Below, in pieces: positions 1 through 7,607 of a stretch of 14,671 nucleotides of DNA. Position 1 is the first letter of the stretch, and every line of letters starts with the position of its first letter. A program made the translations under genes and the position numbers. Source of the DNA: Bacteroidales bacterium (lineage in GTDB: Bacteria > Bacteroidota > Bacteroidia > Bacteroidales > UBA7960); NCBI GenBank assembly GCA_007125275.1, contig SLDN01000085.1, positions 1 through 14,671 of the forward strand, given 5' to 3'. The notes beneath the pieces are model-generated. The model was given only the letters and a program-made list of their open reading frames with translations. It had not been told where the DNA came from and did no database searches.

Positions 1-1278
1 GGTTATCGTGAATACCTGAATACCTTCGTGATGGGTGGCCGGTATCTGGGCGACCAGGTGGATTATGATGAGATCATACCCATGGTGCAGCGCCAGCCCG
101 AACTGCAAAATACACCCGGTGATATGTACAATTACAACAATACCGGCTACGCGCTAATGGCCATGGTCGTGGAGCGACTCACTGAGCAGGATTTTCCGTC
201 TTGGATGAAAGAGAACGTATTCCTTCCACTTGAGATGAACAGCACCCTGGTCCTCAAGCACCGCGGACAGGTAATTCCCGGCAGCGCACAAGGCTATGGC
301 CGCGATGCCGACGAAAACTTCATCAAACTGGCCGACCTCAGCGGATCAATGGGCCCCGGTGGCATTTACAGCACCGCCGAAGACCTCGCAAAGTGGGTTC
401 AGAATTTTTATGAGCCCAAAGTGGGCAGCCCAACGCTGATAGAAAAAATGCAGACCTCTTTTCTGAAAAATGACGGCGACGAGTTAGGATATGGCTTTGG
501 GTTGATGATCGATGAAAAAGACGGACTGAAGAGGGTGTATCACGGCGGTGCCGATATCGCACATAGGTCTGAACTTTATTTGTTTCCCGACATCAAAGGC
601 GCTGTGATCACGCAAAGCAACAACAACCGCTTCCCGGGTAGCGTCGCACTGAGAACGGCAGAGGCTTTCTTTGCTGATGTAATGGATCTTGAAGACAAAG
701 AAGATGTTAACCCGGAAGACTTCGAATATGAGCCGGAAAAGTTCGATGAGCTGGCCGGTCGCTATGAGCTGGAAGCAGCACCGGGCTTCATCCTGGAGTT
801 TACCCGCGAGGGCGACACCCTTTATACACAAGCCACCGGCCAGGGGCGCGTGAACATCTACGCCAGCTCCGACTCAACATTCTATTTGAAAGTTATTGAA
901 GCAAGTGTTACCTTCCATCGCAATGACGATGGCGAGGTGGACGCGATGACCCTCCATCAGAACGGCCACCACCGCGCCAGCCGACTCTGGGAACCCGCCT
1001 GGGTGCCTGCGCCGGAAGTGCTGGAAATGTATCTTGGTCGCTACTTCAGCGAAGAGCTCGAAACTTTTTATGAAGTAGCGCGCAATGAGGAAGAAGAGCT
1101 TGTACTGCGCCACCGCAGATTCAGCGACATCCCGCTCAAAGCTGAAGCTGAAGACGAATACTCCGGCAGCTTCCCCATCGCCAGTGTACAGTTCATACGC
1201 AACGATGAGGGTCTGGTGACCGGCTTCAAAGCATCCAGCGGCCGGTCTTTCGGGATCGTTTTTGAGAAGCAACCGTAA
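1..1278 (+). CDS. Serine hydrolase, class C beta-lactamase fold, with two C-terminal beta domains (5' partial)
   Basis: The reading frame is open from base 1, so the true start lies to the left; the GTG at 28 and ATG at 31 are internal. The visible part carries the second active-site motif of class C beta-lactamase-like and penicillin-binding-like serine hydrolases, Tyr-Asn-Asn followed by TGY (bases 133-147). It also has His-Gly-Gly (541-549), which takes the place of the KTG box in this family. The nucleophile motif SxxK must lie upstream of the window. The catalytic fold is followed by two tandem segments, about 745-1005 and 1018-1275. Both open with L-x(3-4)-GRY and contain a V-x-F-x-RND-x-G-x-V stretch, which suggests a duplicated lipocalin-like barrel similar to the DUF3471 type of tail. 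Such proteins are usually exported esterases, peptidases or amidases. The substrate cannot be read from the sequence, and nothing here indicates antibiotic resistance. Confidence 0.88.
   Translation, partial: GYREYLNTFVMGGRYLGDQVDYDEIIPMVQRQPELQNTPGDMYNYNNTGYALMAMVVERLTEQDFPSWMKENVFLPLEMNSTLVLKHRGQVIPGSAQGYGRDADENFIKLADLSGSMGPGGIYSTAEDLAKWVQNFYEPKVGSPTLIEKMQTSFLKNDGDELGYGFGLMIDEKDGLKRVYHGGADIAHRSELYLFPDIKGAVITQSNNNRFPGSVALRTAEAFFADVMDLEDKEDVNPEDFEYEPEKFDELAGRYELEAAPGFILEFTREGDTLYTQATGQGRVNIYASSDSTFYLKVIEASVTFHRNDDGEVDAMTLHQNGHHRASRLWEPAWVPAPEVLEMYLGRYFSEELETFYEVARNEEEELVLRHRRFSDIPLKAEAEDEYSGSFPIASVQFIRNDEGLVTGFKASSGRSFGIVFEKQP
1218..1247. repeat. Inverted repeat near the 3' end of the serine hydrolase gene
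   Basis: The arms GACCGGC (1218-1224) and GCCGGTC (1241-1247) are perfect 7-base complements around a 16-base loop, about 30 bases before the stop codon. The structure lies inside coding sequence and no T-run follows directly. It may be chance, but GC-rich repeats of similar geometry also occur at 2395-2427 and 8327-8363. Confidence 0.3.
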
Positions 1279-1323
1279 GCCGGAATCTTTTTTCTCCACT
1301 CATAAGCGCAAGTGGTGAAATAG

Positions 1324-1355
1324 TTTGTGCAAATGACTCCTATCGGTTATATTTG
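1324..1355 (+). promoter_or_regulatory. Candidate Bacteroidota promoter for the pirin gene
   Basis: TTTG at 1324-1327 and TATATTTG at 1348-1355 match the -33 (TTTG/TTG) and -7 (TAnnTTTG) elements known for the Bacteroidota primary sigma factor, with a 20-base spacer. Transcription would start near 1361-1364, leaving a leader of about 20-25 bases before the ATG at 1385. The rest of the 1279-1384 spacer shows no convincing terminator, only a T6 run at 1287-1292 without a good stem before it. Confidence 0.55.
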
Positions 1356-1384
1356 TACATACTTTTAAACCAACACCGAAAGCT

Positions 1385-2431
1385 ATGTACAACAAAGCCA
1401 TTCAAAACATCAGGCCGCTGGAGTTTATGTGGCCTGTCAGCAATCCGTTTATTTTTTGTGTGCATCATCTTGATGACTACCCTGCCGGCAACGAAGAGAT
1501 GGGGCCTGATGCCTCCCTGGCCGGCCGCTACCTGGGGCAGGATTTCACCCTGAAGGACGGCTGGCGGATGTACCATGGCGAACGTATCCCGGGCTTCCCG
1601 GCCCACCCACACCGCGGCTTCGAGACCGTTACCATCGTGCTGGATGGCTTTGTTGACCACTCCGACAGCCACGGCGCTGCCGGCCGTTACGGCATGGGCG
1701 ATGTGCAGTGGATGACTGCCGGTGCAGGGCTGCAACACTGCGAGATGTTTCCGCTGCGCAACAAAGACAAGGGCAACCGCCTGGAGCTCTTTCAGATATG
1801 GCTTAACCTTCCAAAGAAAGACAAGTTTGCCAACCCGCATTTCAAAATGCTTTGGGCAGAAAGCATCCCCAACGTTTCCGCTCAGGATGACCAGGGCCTG
1901 AAAACGACCATCAAGGTGTTTGCCGGTCGTTATGGTGATGCCGAAGCACCCTCCCCAGCGCCTGAATCCTGGGCCGCCGATCCGGCCAACGGCGTGAATA
2001 TATGGACCATACAAATGCAAAAAGGGGCGCACTGGAAACTCCCTGCCGACGCACAGGAGCTACACAGGATGCTCTATTTCTATAAAGGTAAAGGCCTCCG
2101 TGTGGCCGGCATCGACATCTCACCGGGAAACGCACTGGAGCTGCTGGCCGACCAGGACGTGATCATCGAAGCAACCAACGACGATGCCTTCCTGCTCTTC
2201 ATGCAGGGCATGCCCATCAACGAACCGGTGGTGCAGCACGGCCCCTTCGTGATGAACACCGCCGAAGAGATCCACCAGGCCATCTCCGACTACCGTCAAA
2301 CACAGTTTGGCGGTTGGCCCTGGGACAATTACGACCATGTGCATCCATACGGGAAAGGACGTTTTGCAAAATATGCCAACGGCAAGACCGAAGCGCCCGG
2401 TGACCATACAAACACTGGCCACCGGGCATAA
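1385..2431 (+). CDS. Pirin family protein (bicupin)
   Basis: This 348-residue protein belongs to the pirin branch of the cupins, cytosolic proteins with an N-terminal metal-binding cupin and a degenerate C-terminal one. The four expected metal ligands are visible: His74 and His76 in HPHRGFETVT, and His118 and Glu120 in AGAGLQHCEM. The C-terminal signature is also present, with PINEPVVQHGPFVMNT followed by an acidic helix and FGGWPW near residue 300. Some bacterial pirins oxidise quercetin and others act as regulators or binding partners of metabolic enzymes. Sequence alone does not choose between these, although the intact metal site means oxygenase chemistry remains possible. The start at 1385 sits just behind a good promoter match and gives the usual family N-terminus. 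At about 350 residues it is longer than the common 230-300-residue pirins, mainly through the region before the C-terminal cupin. It appears to be transcribed alone. Confidence 0.92.
   Translation: MYNKAIQNIRPLEFMWPVSNPFIFCVHHLDDYPAGNEEMGPDASLAGRYLGQDFTLKDGWRMYHGERIPGFPAHPHRGFETVTIVLDGFVDHSDSHGAAGRYGMGDVQWMTAGAGLQHCEMFPLRNKDKGNRLELFQIWLNLPKKDKFANPHFKMLWAESIPNVSAQDDQGLKTTIKVFAGRYGDAEAPSPAPESWAADPANGVNIWTIQMQKGAHWKLPADAQELHRMLYFYKGKGLRVAGIDISPGNALELLADQDVIIEATNDDAFLLFMQGMPINEPVVQHGPFVMNTAEEIHQAISDYRQTQFGGWPWDNYDHVHPYGKGRFAKYANGKTEAPGDHTNTGHRA
2395..2427. repeat. GC-rich inverted repeat ending at the pirin stop codon
   Basis: GCCCGGTG (2395-2402) and CACCGGGC (2420-2427) are perfect 8-base complements around a 17-base loop. 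The right arm ends one base before the TAA at 2429-2431. No T-run follows, so it is not a standard intrinsic terminator. It could be a 3'-end stability hairpin or chance within coding sequence. Confidence 0.4.
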
Positions 2432-2632
2432 AGGATCTTAAACACGCCACCACCCAATCCTTTCTCTAGCAAAACTTTGCCTTTTTGTGGCCCTTCTCCT
2501 AAACTGCAACAGCATCGGAAATGTCGTTTTTTCAGGAACCACCAATCCGACAGACAAGGTATTTCCATGTTTTGTATTCTTCTTTTCCCCGGTGGCGAAA
2601 ACATAAACATCACTGCTGCACATAATCCGGAA

Positions 2633-2663
2633 TATGGCTTGCCGGCAAAAATATGTATCTTTG
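2633..2663 (+). promoter_or_regulatory. Candidate promoter for the dipeptidase gene
   Basis: TATCTTTG at 2656-2663 fits the TAnnTTTG -7 element. The best -33 candidate is a weak TATG at 2633-2636, 19 bases upstream. Transcription would start around 2669-2672, about 20 bases before the ATG at 2690, which supports that start over earlier in-frame codons. The remainder of the 2432-2689 spacer (258 bases) shows no gene or strong structure. Confidence 0.42.
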
Positions 2664-2689
2664 AGGCTCCGAATTATAAGCGATTTACT

Positions 2690-3946
2690 ATGAAATATTG
2701 TTTCTTGATTAGAATTTTCCCTGTATTTTTCAGCATTATTCTGCTGGCATCCTGTGCCACAAATGAAGAACGCATTGAGCGCAAAGCCGCGGCAATACAC
2801 GCTGAGGTGTTGACCCTCGACAGTCACGTTGACACCCCTTTGATGCTGCAACGCGACGGCTGGGACATCAGCGAGCGCAACGATGCCCGTGACCGCGGCG
2901 GAAAACTTGACTTCCCCCGGATGGAAGAGGGAGGACTCGACGCCGTCTTTTTCGCCGTGTTTTTAGGGCAGGGTGCGCTCACGCCGGAAGGCTATGAAGT
3001 GGCACACCAACGTGCTATCGCCATATTTGATGACATCCACGAGGCGATAAACGAAAACCCTGATGCTGCCGGGCTGGCACTCACCGCCGAGGATGCTTAC
3101 CGCCTGAGCAGCGAAGGTCGCCGGGCCATTTATATCGGCAACGAAAACGGATACCCCATCGGCAAAGACCTGAGCCTTTTGCAAACCTATTATGATATGG
3201 GCAGCAGGTATATGGGCCTGTCACACTCAAGACACAACCAGATATGCGACTCATCCACCGACAGCAACCTGCCCTTGCACAACGGCCTTTCCGAATTTGG
3301 TGTCGAGGTGGTCAGAGAGCTTAACCGTCTGGGGATGATGGTGGACGTCAGCCATATCTCTGATAAAGCCTTTTATGATGTACTTGAAGTAACAAAGGCA
3401 CCTGTGATCGCCTCCCACTCGAATGCCCGTGCTGTATGTGACCATCCGCGCAATCTCGACGACGACATGCTGCTGGCCTTAGCTGAAAATGGAGGTGTGC
3501 TGCAGCTGTGTATCCTGAGTGCTTACGTGAAAGAGATGGAGCCCAACGCAGAGCGGCAGGCGGCCTTCGCGGCCCTGCGGGAAAAATGGAACAATTTTCA
3601 GGATCTTACTGACGAAGAGATGGATCAGGCGCGCAGTGAATGGTGGGAGACCAACAGCAAATACCCCGCACCTCTGGCAACCGTGGCCGACCTGGTGGAT
3701 CATGTCGACCACGTCGTTGACCTCATCGGCATCGATTACGTTGGCATTGGCACCGATTTCGACGGTGGCGGCGACCTTGAAGACTGCTACGATGTGTCAG
3801 AACTTGGCAACATCACCGTTGAGCTGGTGCATCGCGGCTATTCAAAAGAAGACATCGAAAAAATCTGGTCAGGCAACTTTATGCGCGTATTTCGGGAAAC
3901 GGAGGCCCTGGCCAAGCAGCTACAGCTTGAAGCATCTGCATTGTAA
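2690..3946 (+). CDS. Membrane dipeptidase, peptidase family M19, lipoprotein
   Basis: The 418-residue product is a zinc dipeptidase of the renal dipeptidase family (M19), which hydrolyses dipeptides and in some bacteria D-amino-acid-containing ones. The binuclear metal site can be followed through the chain: His46 and Asp48 in LDSHVDTP, bridging Glu152 in IGNENGYPIG, His222 in VDVSH and His243 in ASHSNAR. Arg254 and Asp356 (GTDFDG) complete the active site. The first 22 residues are a lipoprotein signal with a hydrophobic core and the lipobox Leu-Ala-Ser-Cys22. Residues after the cysteine (ATNEE) are acidic, which in Bacteroidota can direct lipoproteins to the cell surface; that localisation is inference. 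An in-frame open stretch continues upstream to 2477, but the ATG at 2690 gives the signal peptide and follows a promoter match. It converges on pheT with a 35-base gap. A likely role is scavenging of peptides or wall fragments. Confidence 0.94.
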   Translation: MKYCFLIRIFPVFFSIILLASCATNEERIERKAAAIHAEVLTLDSHVDTPLMLQRDGWDISERNDARDRGGKLDFPRMEEGGLDAVFFAVFLGQGALTPEGYEVAHQRAIAIFDDIHEAINENPDAAGLALTAEDAYRLSSEGRRAIYIGNENGYPIGKDLSLLQTYYDMGSRYMGLSHSRHNQICDSSTDSNLPLHNGLSEFGVEVVRELNRLGMMVDVSHISDKAFYDVLEVTKAPVIASHSNARAVCDHPRNLDDDMLLALAENGGVLQLCILSAYVKEMEPNAERQAAFAALREKWNNFQDLTDEEMDQARSEWWETNSKYPAPLATVADLVDHVDHVVDLIGIDYVGIGTDFDGGGDLEDCYDVSELGNITVELVHRGYSKEDIEKIWSGNFMRVFRETEALAKQLQLEASAL

Positions 3947-3981
3947 GAAACAAAACGCCCGAAATAAAAGCAATACAGGCA

Positions 3982-6435
3982 TCAACGAATAGAGGCACCC
4001 AGCTGCGTTGTGTATGCCTTCGCCAACTTACCCATGATCTTGTCAGTCTCTTTGTCGGTTAAGGTTTTATCGGCCTGAAAAACAAAGCTCACTGCATAGG
4101 ACTTCTTGTCTTTGCCCAGCTTCTCATCCTGATACACGTCAAAAAGGTTAACCTTCTGAAGCATTTTCTTTTCGGTGTTGAAAGCGATGGCTTCTATTTC
4201 CGAAAAGCTGATGCCGGTGTCGAGCAACAGGGCCAGATCGCGACGCACGGCGGGGAATTTTGGCACCTCCTCATAGCTGAGTTTATGGCGGGCAGCAAGC
4301 TGTATGACCTTTTCCCACTCCAGACTTCCATAAAACACATCCTGCTTGATGTCGAACCCTTTCAATACAGGCGTGGCCAGCTTGCCCAGCCTGGCAATGG
4401 TTTGCCCCCTGACCTCAATAAGCAGCTCGAAGGCAAAAGGATAGTCGCCGGTTAACTGTTTGGTGTTCAGCATTTTTTCCGATATCCCCATGCGTTTAAG
4501 TATGTTATAAACGGCATCTTTCAGGTCAAAAAAACTATGCCTTGATTCCGGCGTATGCCAGGTTTCGGGTTGTGCCCTGCCGGTCATAAACAATTCGAGC
4601 AGCATGCGTTCGGGGTAGCGCTCAAGCACATCATCACCAGCATTTTGGTGGTGCCTGTACACATTGCCAAACTCATACAGCTTCATATCCTGTACTTTGC
4701 GGTTCAGGTTATGGGCTACACTTTCAAGTCCGCCGAACAAAAGGGTTTGACGCAACACGTTGAGGTCCTGGCTCAAGGGGTTCAGGATGTGAACCAGGGT
4801 GTCGCCATCAAAAGCATCGTGCTGATAATATGCTTCTTTTGTGAGGGAGTTGTTCATGATCTCATTAAAGCCCCTCGCCGACAGCATGTCCGATATGTTA
4901 TTCTGCATCAGCTCCTTGTCCGGCTTGGGCGAAATAACAATGGATGAGTGCATCTTGTGTGGGATATCCACATTGTTGTAACCGTAGATGCGCAATATCT
5001 CTTCCACCACATCGGCAGGACGGGTCACGTCCACACGATACAGAGGCACAGAGATCCTGAAGCTGTCGTCTTTGACATCAAGTATTTCAAAGTCAAGGTC
5101 TTCAAGGATAGATTGTATTTCCTGCACCGGGATCTCTTTGCCAATAAGCTGATGTACAAGGAAGAGTTGCAAGTCAATGTTCAGGGGTTCGGGTTTTCGG
5201 GCAATCACATCATCGATGTCGGATGAGATTTGTCCGCCGGCTACTTCCTTGATCAGCATGGCGGCCCGCTTTAAGGCATAGGTGGTGATCTCAAAGTCGG
5301 AGCCCCGCTCAAAGCGGAAGGATGCTTCTGTTTTGATGCCGTGACGCTTGGATGACTTTCTGATGGTCACCGGGTCGAAGCAGGCACTTTCGAGAAATAC
5401 ATCTGTGGTTTTTTCGGTAACGCCCGAATCGATGCCACCAAGGATGCCTCCCATACACATGGGCTCTTCAGCATTGCAGATCATCAGGTCATCGCCGCTC
5501 AGCTTGATTTCTTCCTCATCGAGGGTAATGAAGGGGGTGTCTTTGGCAGATTTCTTTACGACCACCTTGTTTCCTTTGATGGCCGCCACATCAAAGGCGT
5601 GCAGCGGTTGGCCAAGCTCTTGCAGCACAAAGTTGGTTACATCCACCACATTGTTGATGGGTTTGAGGCCAAGTGCTTTGAGTTTTTGCTGCAGCCAGTC
5701 GGGCGACTCCTTTACGGTTACACCGCTGATGGTAAGGCTTGAATACCTTGGGCAGGCATCAGCGTCTTCAATCGTTACCGGGATGTGCAGACTTGTGTTG
5801 TCCGGAGCAAATCCAGATACGTCAGGCCGGTTCAGGCTGAGTTGTTTTTTTTGTTTCTTATGATTGACAACGGCAACGATATCCCTGGCAACACCAATGT
5901 GAGATGCAGCATCGATGCGGTTGGGAGTAAGACCGATCTCAAATACCCAGTCATCCGTAACTTGAAAGAGCTCTGCAGCAGGTACTCCAACCGTTGTGTT
6001 GTCAGGCAGCACCATGATGCCATCGTGGGAGTCGCCAAGGCCCAGCTCATCTTCGGCACAAATCATGCCTTGCGACACTTCGCCTCGGATCTTCGCTTTT
6101 TTGATCGTCAGTTGGTCTTTTCCAAAGTATAGCGTAGTGCCTTCGACTGCTACCAGCACCTTTTGCCCTTCGGCAACGTTTGGCGCGCCACACACGATGG
6201 GCAGCGGTTCATGCTGTCCAACATCTACAAGTGTAAGTGTAAGCTTATCCGCATTTGGGTGTTGCTTACAGGTCAGCACCTGGCCGGTTACGACCCCTAT
6301 GAGGCCTCCACGAATGGATTCGTAGTGTTCAAGGCCTTCAACCTCAAGACCTGAGTCGGTGAGCAATGCAGAAAGCTCTTCGGGTGTTTCAGTAAAATCA
6401 GCATAAGCCCTCAGCCAATTATATGATATCAGCAT
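3982..6435 (-). CDS. pheT: Phenylalanine--tRNA ligase beta subunit
   Basis: PheT pairs with PheS in an alpha2-beta2 enzyme that charges tRNA-Phe; the beta chain binds tRNA and edits mischarged Tyr. The 817 residues show the full bacterial layout. There is an N-terminal helical start (LISYNWLRAY), and an OB-fold tRNA-binding domain at about 40-150 with HPNADKL and VCGAPNV. The B3/B4 editing domain lies at about 215-390, with PINNVVDVTNF, PLHAFD and GGILGG. A B5 domain at about 415-490 ends in RPADVVEEILRIYGYNNV. A catalytic-like core follows to about 700, and a ferredoxin-fold anticodon-binding domain covers about 721-817, starting at KFPAVRRDLAL. Nothing is missing. The ATG at 6435 gives the conserved N-terminus. 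pheS is not in the window, as is common in Bacteroidota, where the two genes are often separate. The gene lies 35 bases after the membrane coiled-coil gene and is probably read with it. Confidence 0.98.
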   Translation of the reverse strand: MLISYNWLRAYADFTETPEELSALLTDSGLEVEGLEHYESIRGGLIGVVTGQVLTCKQHPNADKLTLTLVDVGQHEPLPIVCGAPNVAEGQKVLVAVEGTTLYFGKDQLTIKKAKIRGEVSQGMICAEDELGLGDSHDGIMVLPDNTTVGVPAAELFQVTDDWVFEIGLTPNRIDAASHIGVARDIVAVVNHKKQKKQLSLNRPDVSGFAPDNTSLHIPVTIEDADACPRYSSLTISGVTVKESPDWLQQKLKALGLKPINNVVDVTNFVLQELGQPLHAFDVAAIKGNKVVVKKSAKDTPFITLDEEEIKLSGDDLMICNAEEPMCMGGILGGIDSGVTEKTTDVFLESACFDPVTIRKSSKRHGIKTEASFRFERGSDFEITTYALKRAAMLIKEVAGGQISSDIDDVIARKPEPLNIDLQLFLVHQLIGKEIPVQEIQSILEDLDFEILDVKDDSFRISVPLYRVDVTRPADVVEEILRIYGYNNVDIPHKMHSSIVISPKPDKELMQNNISDMLSARGFNEIMNNSLTKEAYYQHDAFDGDTLVHILNPLSQDLNVLRQTLLFGGLESVAHNLNRKVQDMKLYEFGNVYRHHQNAGDDVLERYPERMLLELFMTGRAQPETWHTPESRHSFFDLKDAVYNILKRMGISEKMLNTKQLTGDYPFAFELLIEVRGQTIARLGKLATPVLKGFDIKQDVFYGSLEWEKVIQLAARHKLSYEEVPKFPAVRRDLALLLDTGISFSEIEAIAFNTEKKMLQKVNLFDVYQDEKLGKDKKSYAVSFVFQADKTLTDKETDKIMGKLAKAYTTQLGASIR

Positions 6436-6470
6436 AAATCAAATCTTTTTAATCAATATGTCCGGCATTC

Positions 6471-7388
6471 TTAGCGCAGCTCCAGTGCTGCCTCCCCAAG
6501 CCAGAACTCATCTGTATACAATGACACGAAGTATGTTCCGGGTTCAAAATCATCGATGCGCTGCCAGGTGAGGCATTTGCTTAGCTGGCTGTTCTGATAG
6601 TTGAAGCTGTCTCTTACAGAGAATTGCAAAGTGTCTCCTTCGTGTTCGAATGAATAGGCAGGGTCATCGCTTACGCGCAGGATGCCACCAAAGGGGTCAG
6701 CAATGCGCATATAAATATTATAGTCTCCCGGTGGCGCGATGGGGTTTTCGGCTATCAGGAAGCATACCCGGATCTGTTCAACCCTGGAAGCCCTGTCTGT
6801 TTCGTGTTCCCTGTCGCGCCCGCGCAGCCTGAACGGGAAAGGATCAATCTGGTAGGCCCGCAAAGTGGACGCGACCTCTACCTTGGTCTCAAGAGCGGCC
6901 TTGTCCTGGGTTAACTCTGTGGTGCGCTGCCTGACCAGCTGGATCTCTTCGCGCATCTGGACATTTTCAGCCTTCAACACCCTGTTCTCCGTATATAAAC
7001 TGTCAATTTCTTTGACATAGTTTTGTGTGACATCTCGCAACAGATTGAGCTGTCGCCTGATGCGGTTATAATCGGCCTGGCGGGCAATCAAACCCTGGAT
7101 CTCACGGGCATTGGCCTGTATGATGCTGTCTTTGTCAAGCAAGATGCTGTCGTACTCCAGCCTCACCTGATAGTAATCGTCCAGAACCGAGTCCAGCTCA
7201 AACTGCAACGACTGGTTCAGCTCAAAGGCGACCTGCCTCTCATGTGTTACCTCCTTCAATGTCTGACGGCCGATAAACCATAACACCGCCAATACAACCA
7301 CCAATAACCCCAATACCAGGATGGTAATGCGATAGATCAATTCGTTTTTATCCGTTTTTACAGGACTTTTGCTTTCTTGACTTTCCAT
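6471..7388 (-). CDS. Single-pass membrane protein with coiled coil and C-terminal beta domain, function unknown
   Basis: I do not recognise a named family. The 305 residues begin with a short charged tail, followed by one strong transmembrane segment (about 21-40, ITILVLGLLVVVLAVLWFIG). A heptad-rich, highly charged region from about 42 to 178 is very likely a coiled coil, with repeated L/I positions and many E, Q, R and K. The last 125 residues lack heptads and look like a compact beta domain; visible pieces include VCFLIAENPIAPPGDYNIYM, a later GTYFVSLYTDEF, and a terminal ALELR. An anchor, stalk and sensory or binding head is the natural reading, with the head probably periplasmic, though charges around the membrane segment do not settle orientation. 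Similar proteins of Bacteroidota are often labelled hypothetical or SMC-like because of the coiled coil. It precedes pheT by 35 bases on the same strand. Confidence 0.85.
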   Translation of the reverse strand: MESQESKSPVKTDKNELIYRITILVLGLLVVVLAVLWFIGRQTLKEVTHERQVAFELNQSLQFELDSVLDDYYQVRLEYDSILLDKDSIIQANAREIQGLIARQADYNRIRRQLNLLRDVTQNYVKEIDSLYTENRVLKAENVQMREEIQLVRQRTTELTQDKAALETKVEVASTLRAYQIDPFPFRLRGRDREHETDRASRVEQIRVCFLIAENPIAPPGDYNIYMRIADPFGGILRVSDDPAYSFEHEGDTLQFSVRDSFNYQNSQLSKCLTWQRIDDFEPGTYFVSLYTDEFWLGEAALELR

Positions 7389-7485
7389 TTTTCAGTTGGA
7401 TATGTTGTTAATTGTTTTTTTGAAGCAATCGTTTGGTGAAATGGATGCCATTTAAATGTTAAACGCAGCCATTCTTGGTATTTTA

Positions 7486-7501
7486 TGCAAAAAAAATTGC
7501 A
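7486..7501. repeat. TGCAA-A6-TTGCA palindrome overlapping the comF -33 element
   Basis: TGCAA (7486-7490) and TTGCA (7497-7501) are inverted copies separated by six A. The right arm contains the TTG of the proposed comF -33 element, so a protein bound here would compete with sigma factor. No regulator is known from the sequence; this is a candidate operator only. Confidence 0.3.
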
Positions 7502-7527
7502 ACCCGTGGTGTTATAAGCTATCTTTG
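7497..7527 (+). promoter_or_regulatory. Candidate Bacteroidota promoter for comF
   Basis: TTG at 7497-7499 and TATCTTTG at 7520-7527 match the -33 and -7 consensus with a 20-base spacer, the best match in the window. Transcription should begin near 7533-7536, giving a leader of about 70-75 bases before the ATG at 7608. I found no equally good promoter on the minus strand of this 219-base divergent spacer for the coiled-coil/pheT pair. Confidence 0.58.
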
Positions 7528-7540
7528 TTTTAATTTATTC

Positions 7541-7582
7541 TGAAAGACACTGGTCTTTCAAATCTCGCAAACGAGCTTTTTT
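7541..7582 (+). promoter_or_regulatory. Two tandem hairpins and a T-run in the comF leader
   Basis: The first hairpin has perfect 8-base arms, TGAAAGAC (7541-7548) and GTCTTTCA (7553-7560), around a 4-base loop. The second is short: CTCG (7564-7567) and CGAG (7572-7575), loop CAAA, then C and six T (7577-7582). Both lie between the proposed transcription start and the comF ATG. The second resembles a weak intrinsic terminator, so the pair could attenuate or stabilise the comF message. The first could alternatively be a DNA operator. Confidence 0.42.
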
Positions 7583-7607
7583 CAACCTGCAAATTTAAAC
7601 AATTTAT

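Noticed and set aside
1..1278. True beta-lactamase conferring resistance
   Set aside because: The visible motifs (YNN, HGG) and the added C-terminal barrels fit the broad serine hydrolase family; no feature points to a dedicated antibiotic-degrading enzyme.
1340..2032. 230-codon open frame antisense to the pirin gene
   Set aside because: Same codon-register shadow effect. It runs through the conserved metal-ligand region of a clear pirin and shows no family motif.
2470..2492. Possible terminator hairpin after the pirin gene (GCAAAA with TTTTTG)
   Set aside because: The stem is short, A/T-rich, needs a G-T pair and has a long loop; no distinct T-run follows the paired arm.
2477..2689. In-frame upstream extension of the dipeptidase
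   Set aside because: It would bury the lipoprotein signal 71 residues inside the protein, and the candidate -7 element at 2656-2663 lies within it. The ATG at 2690 is a better start.
3947..3981. Terminator between the convergent dipeptidase and pheT genes
   Set aside because: I looked on both strands and found no stem longer than about 5 bases with a following T-run.
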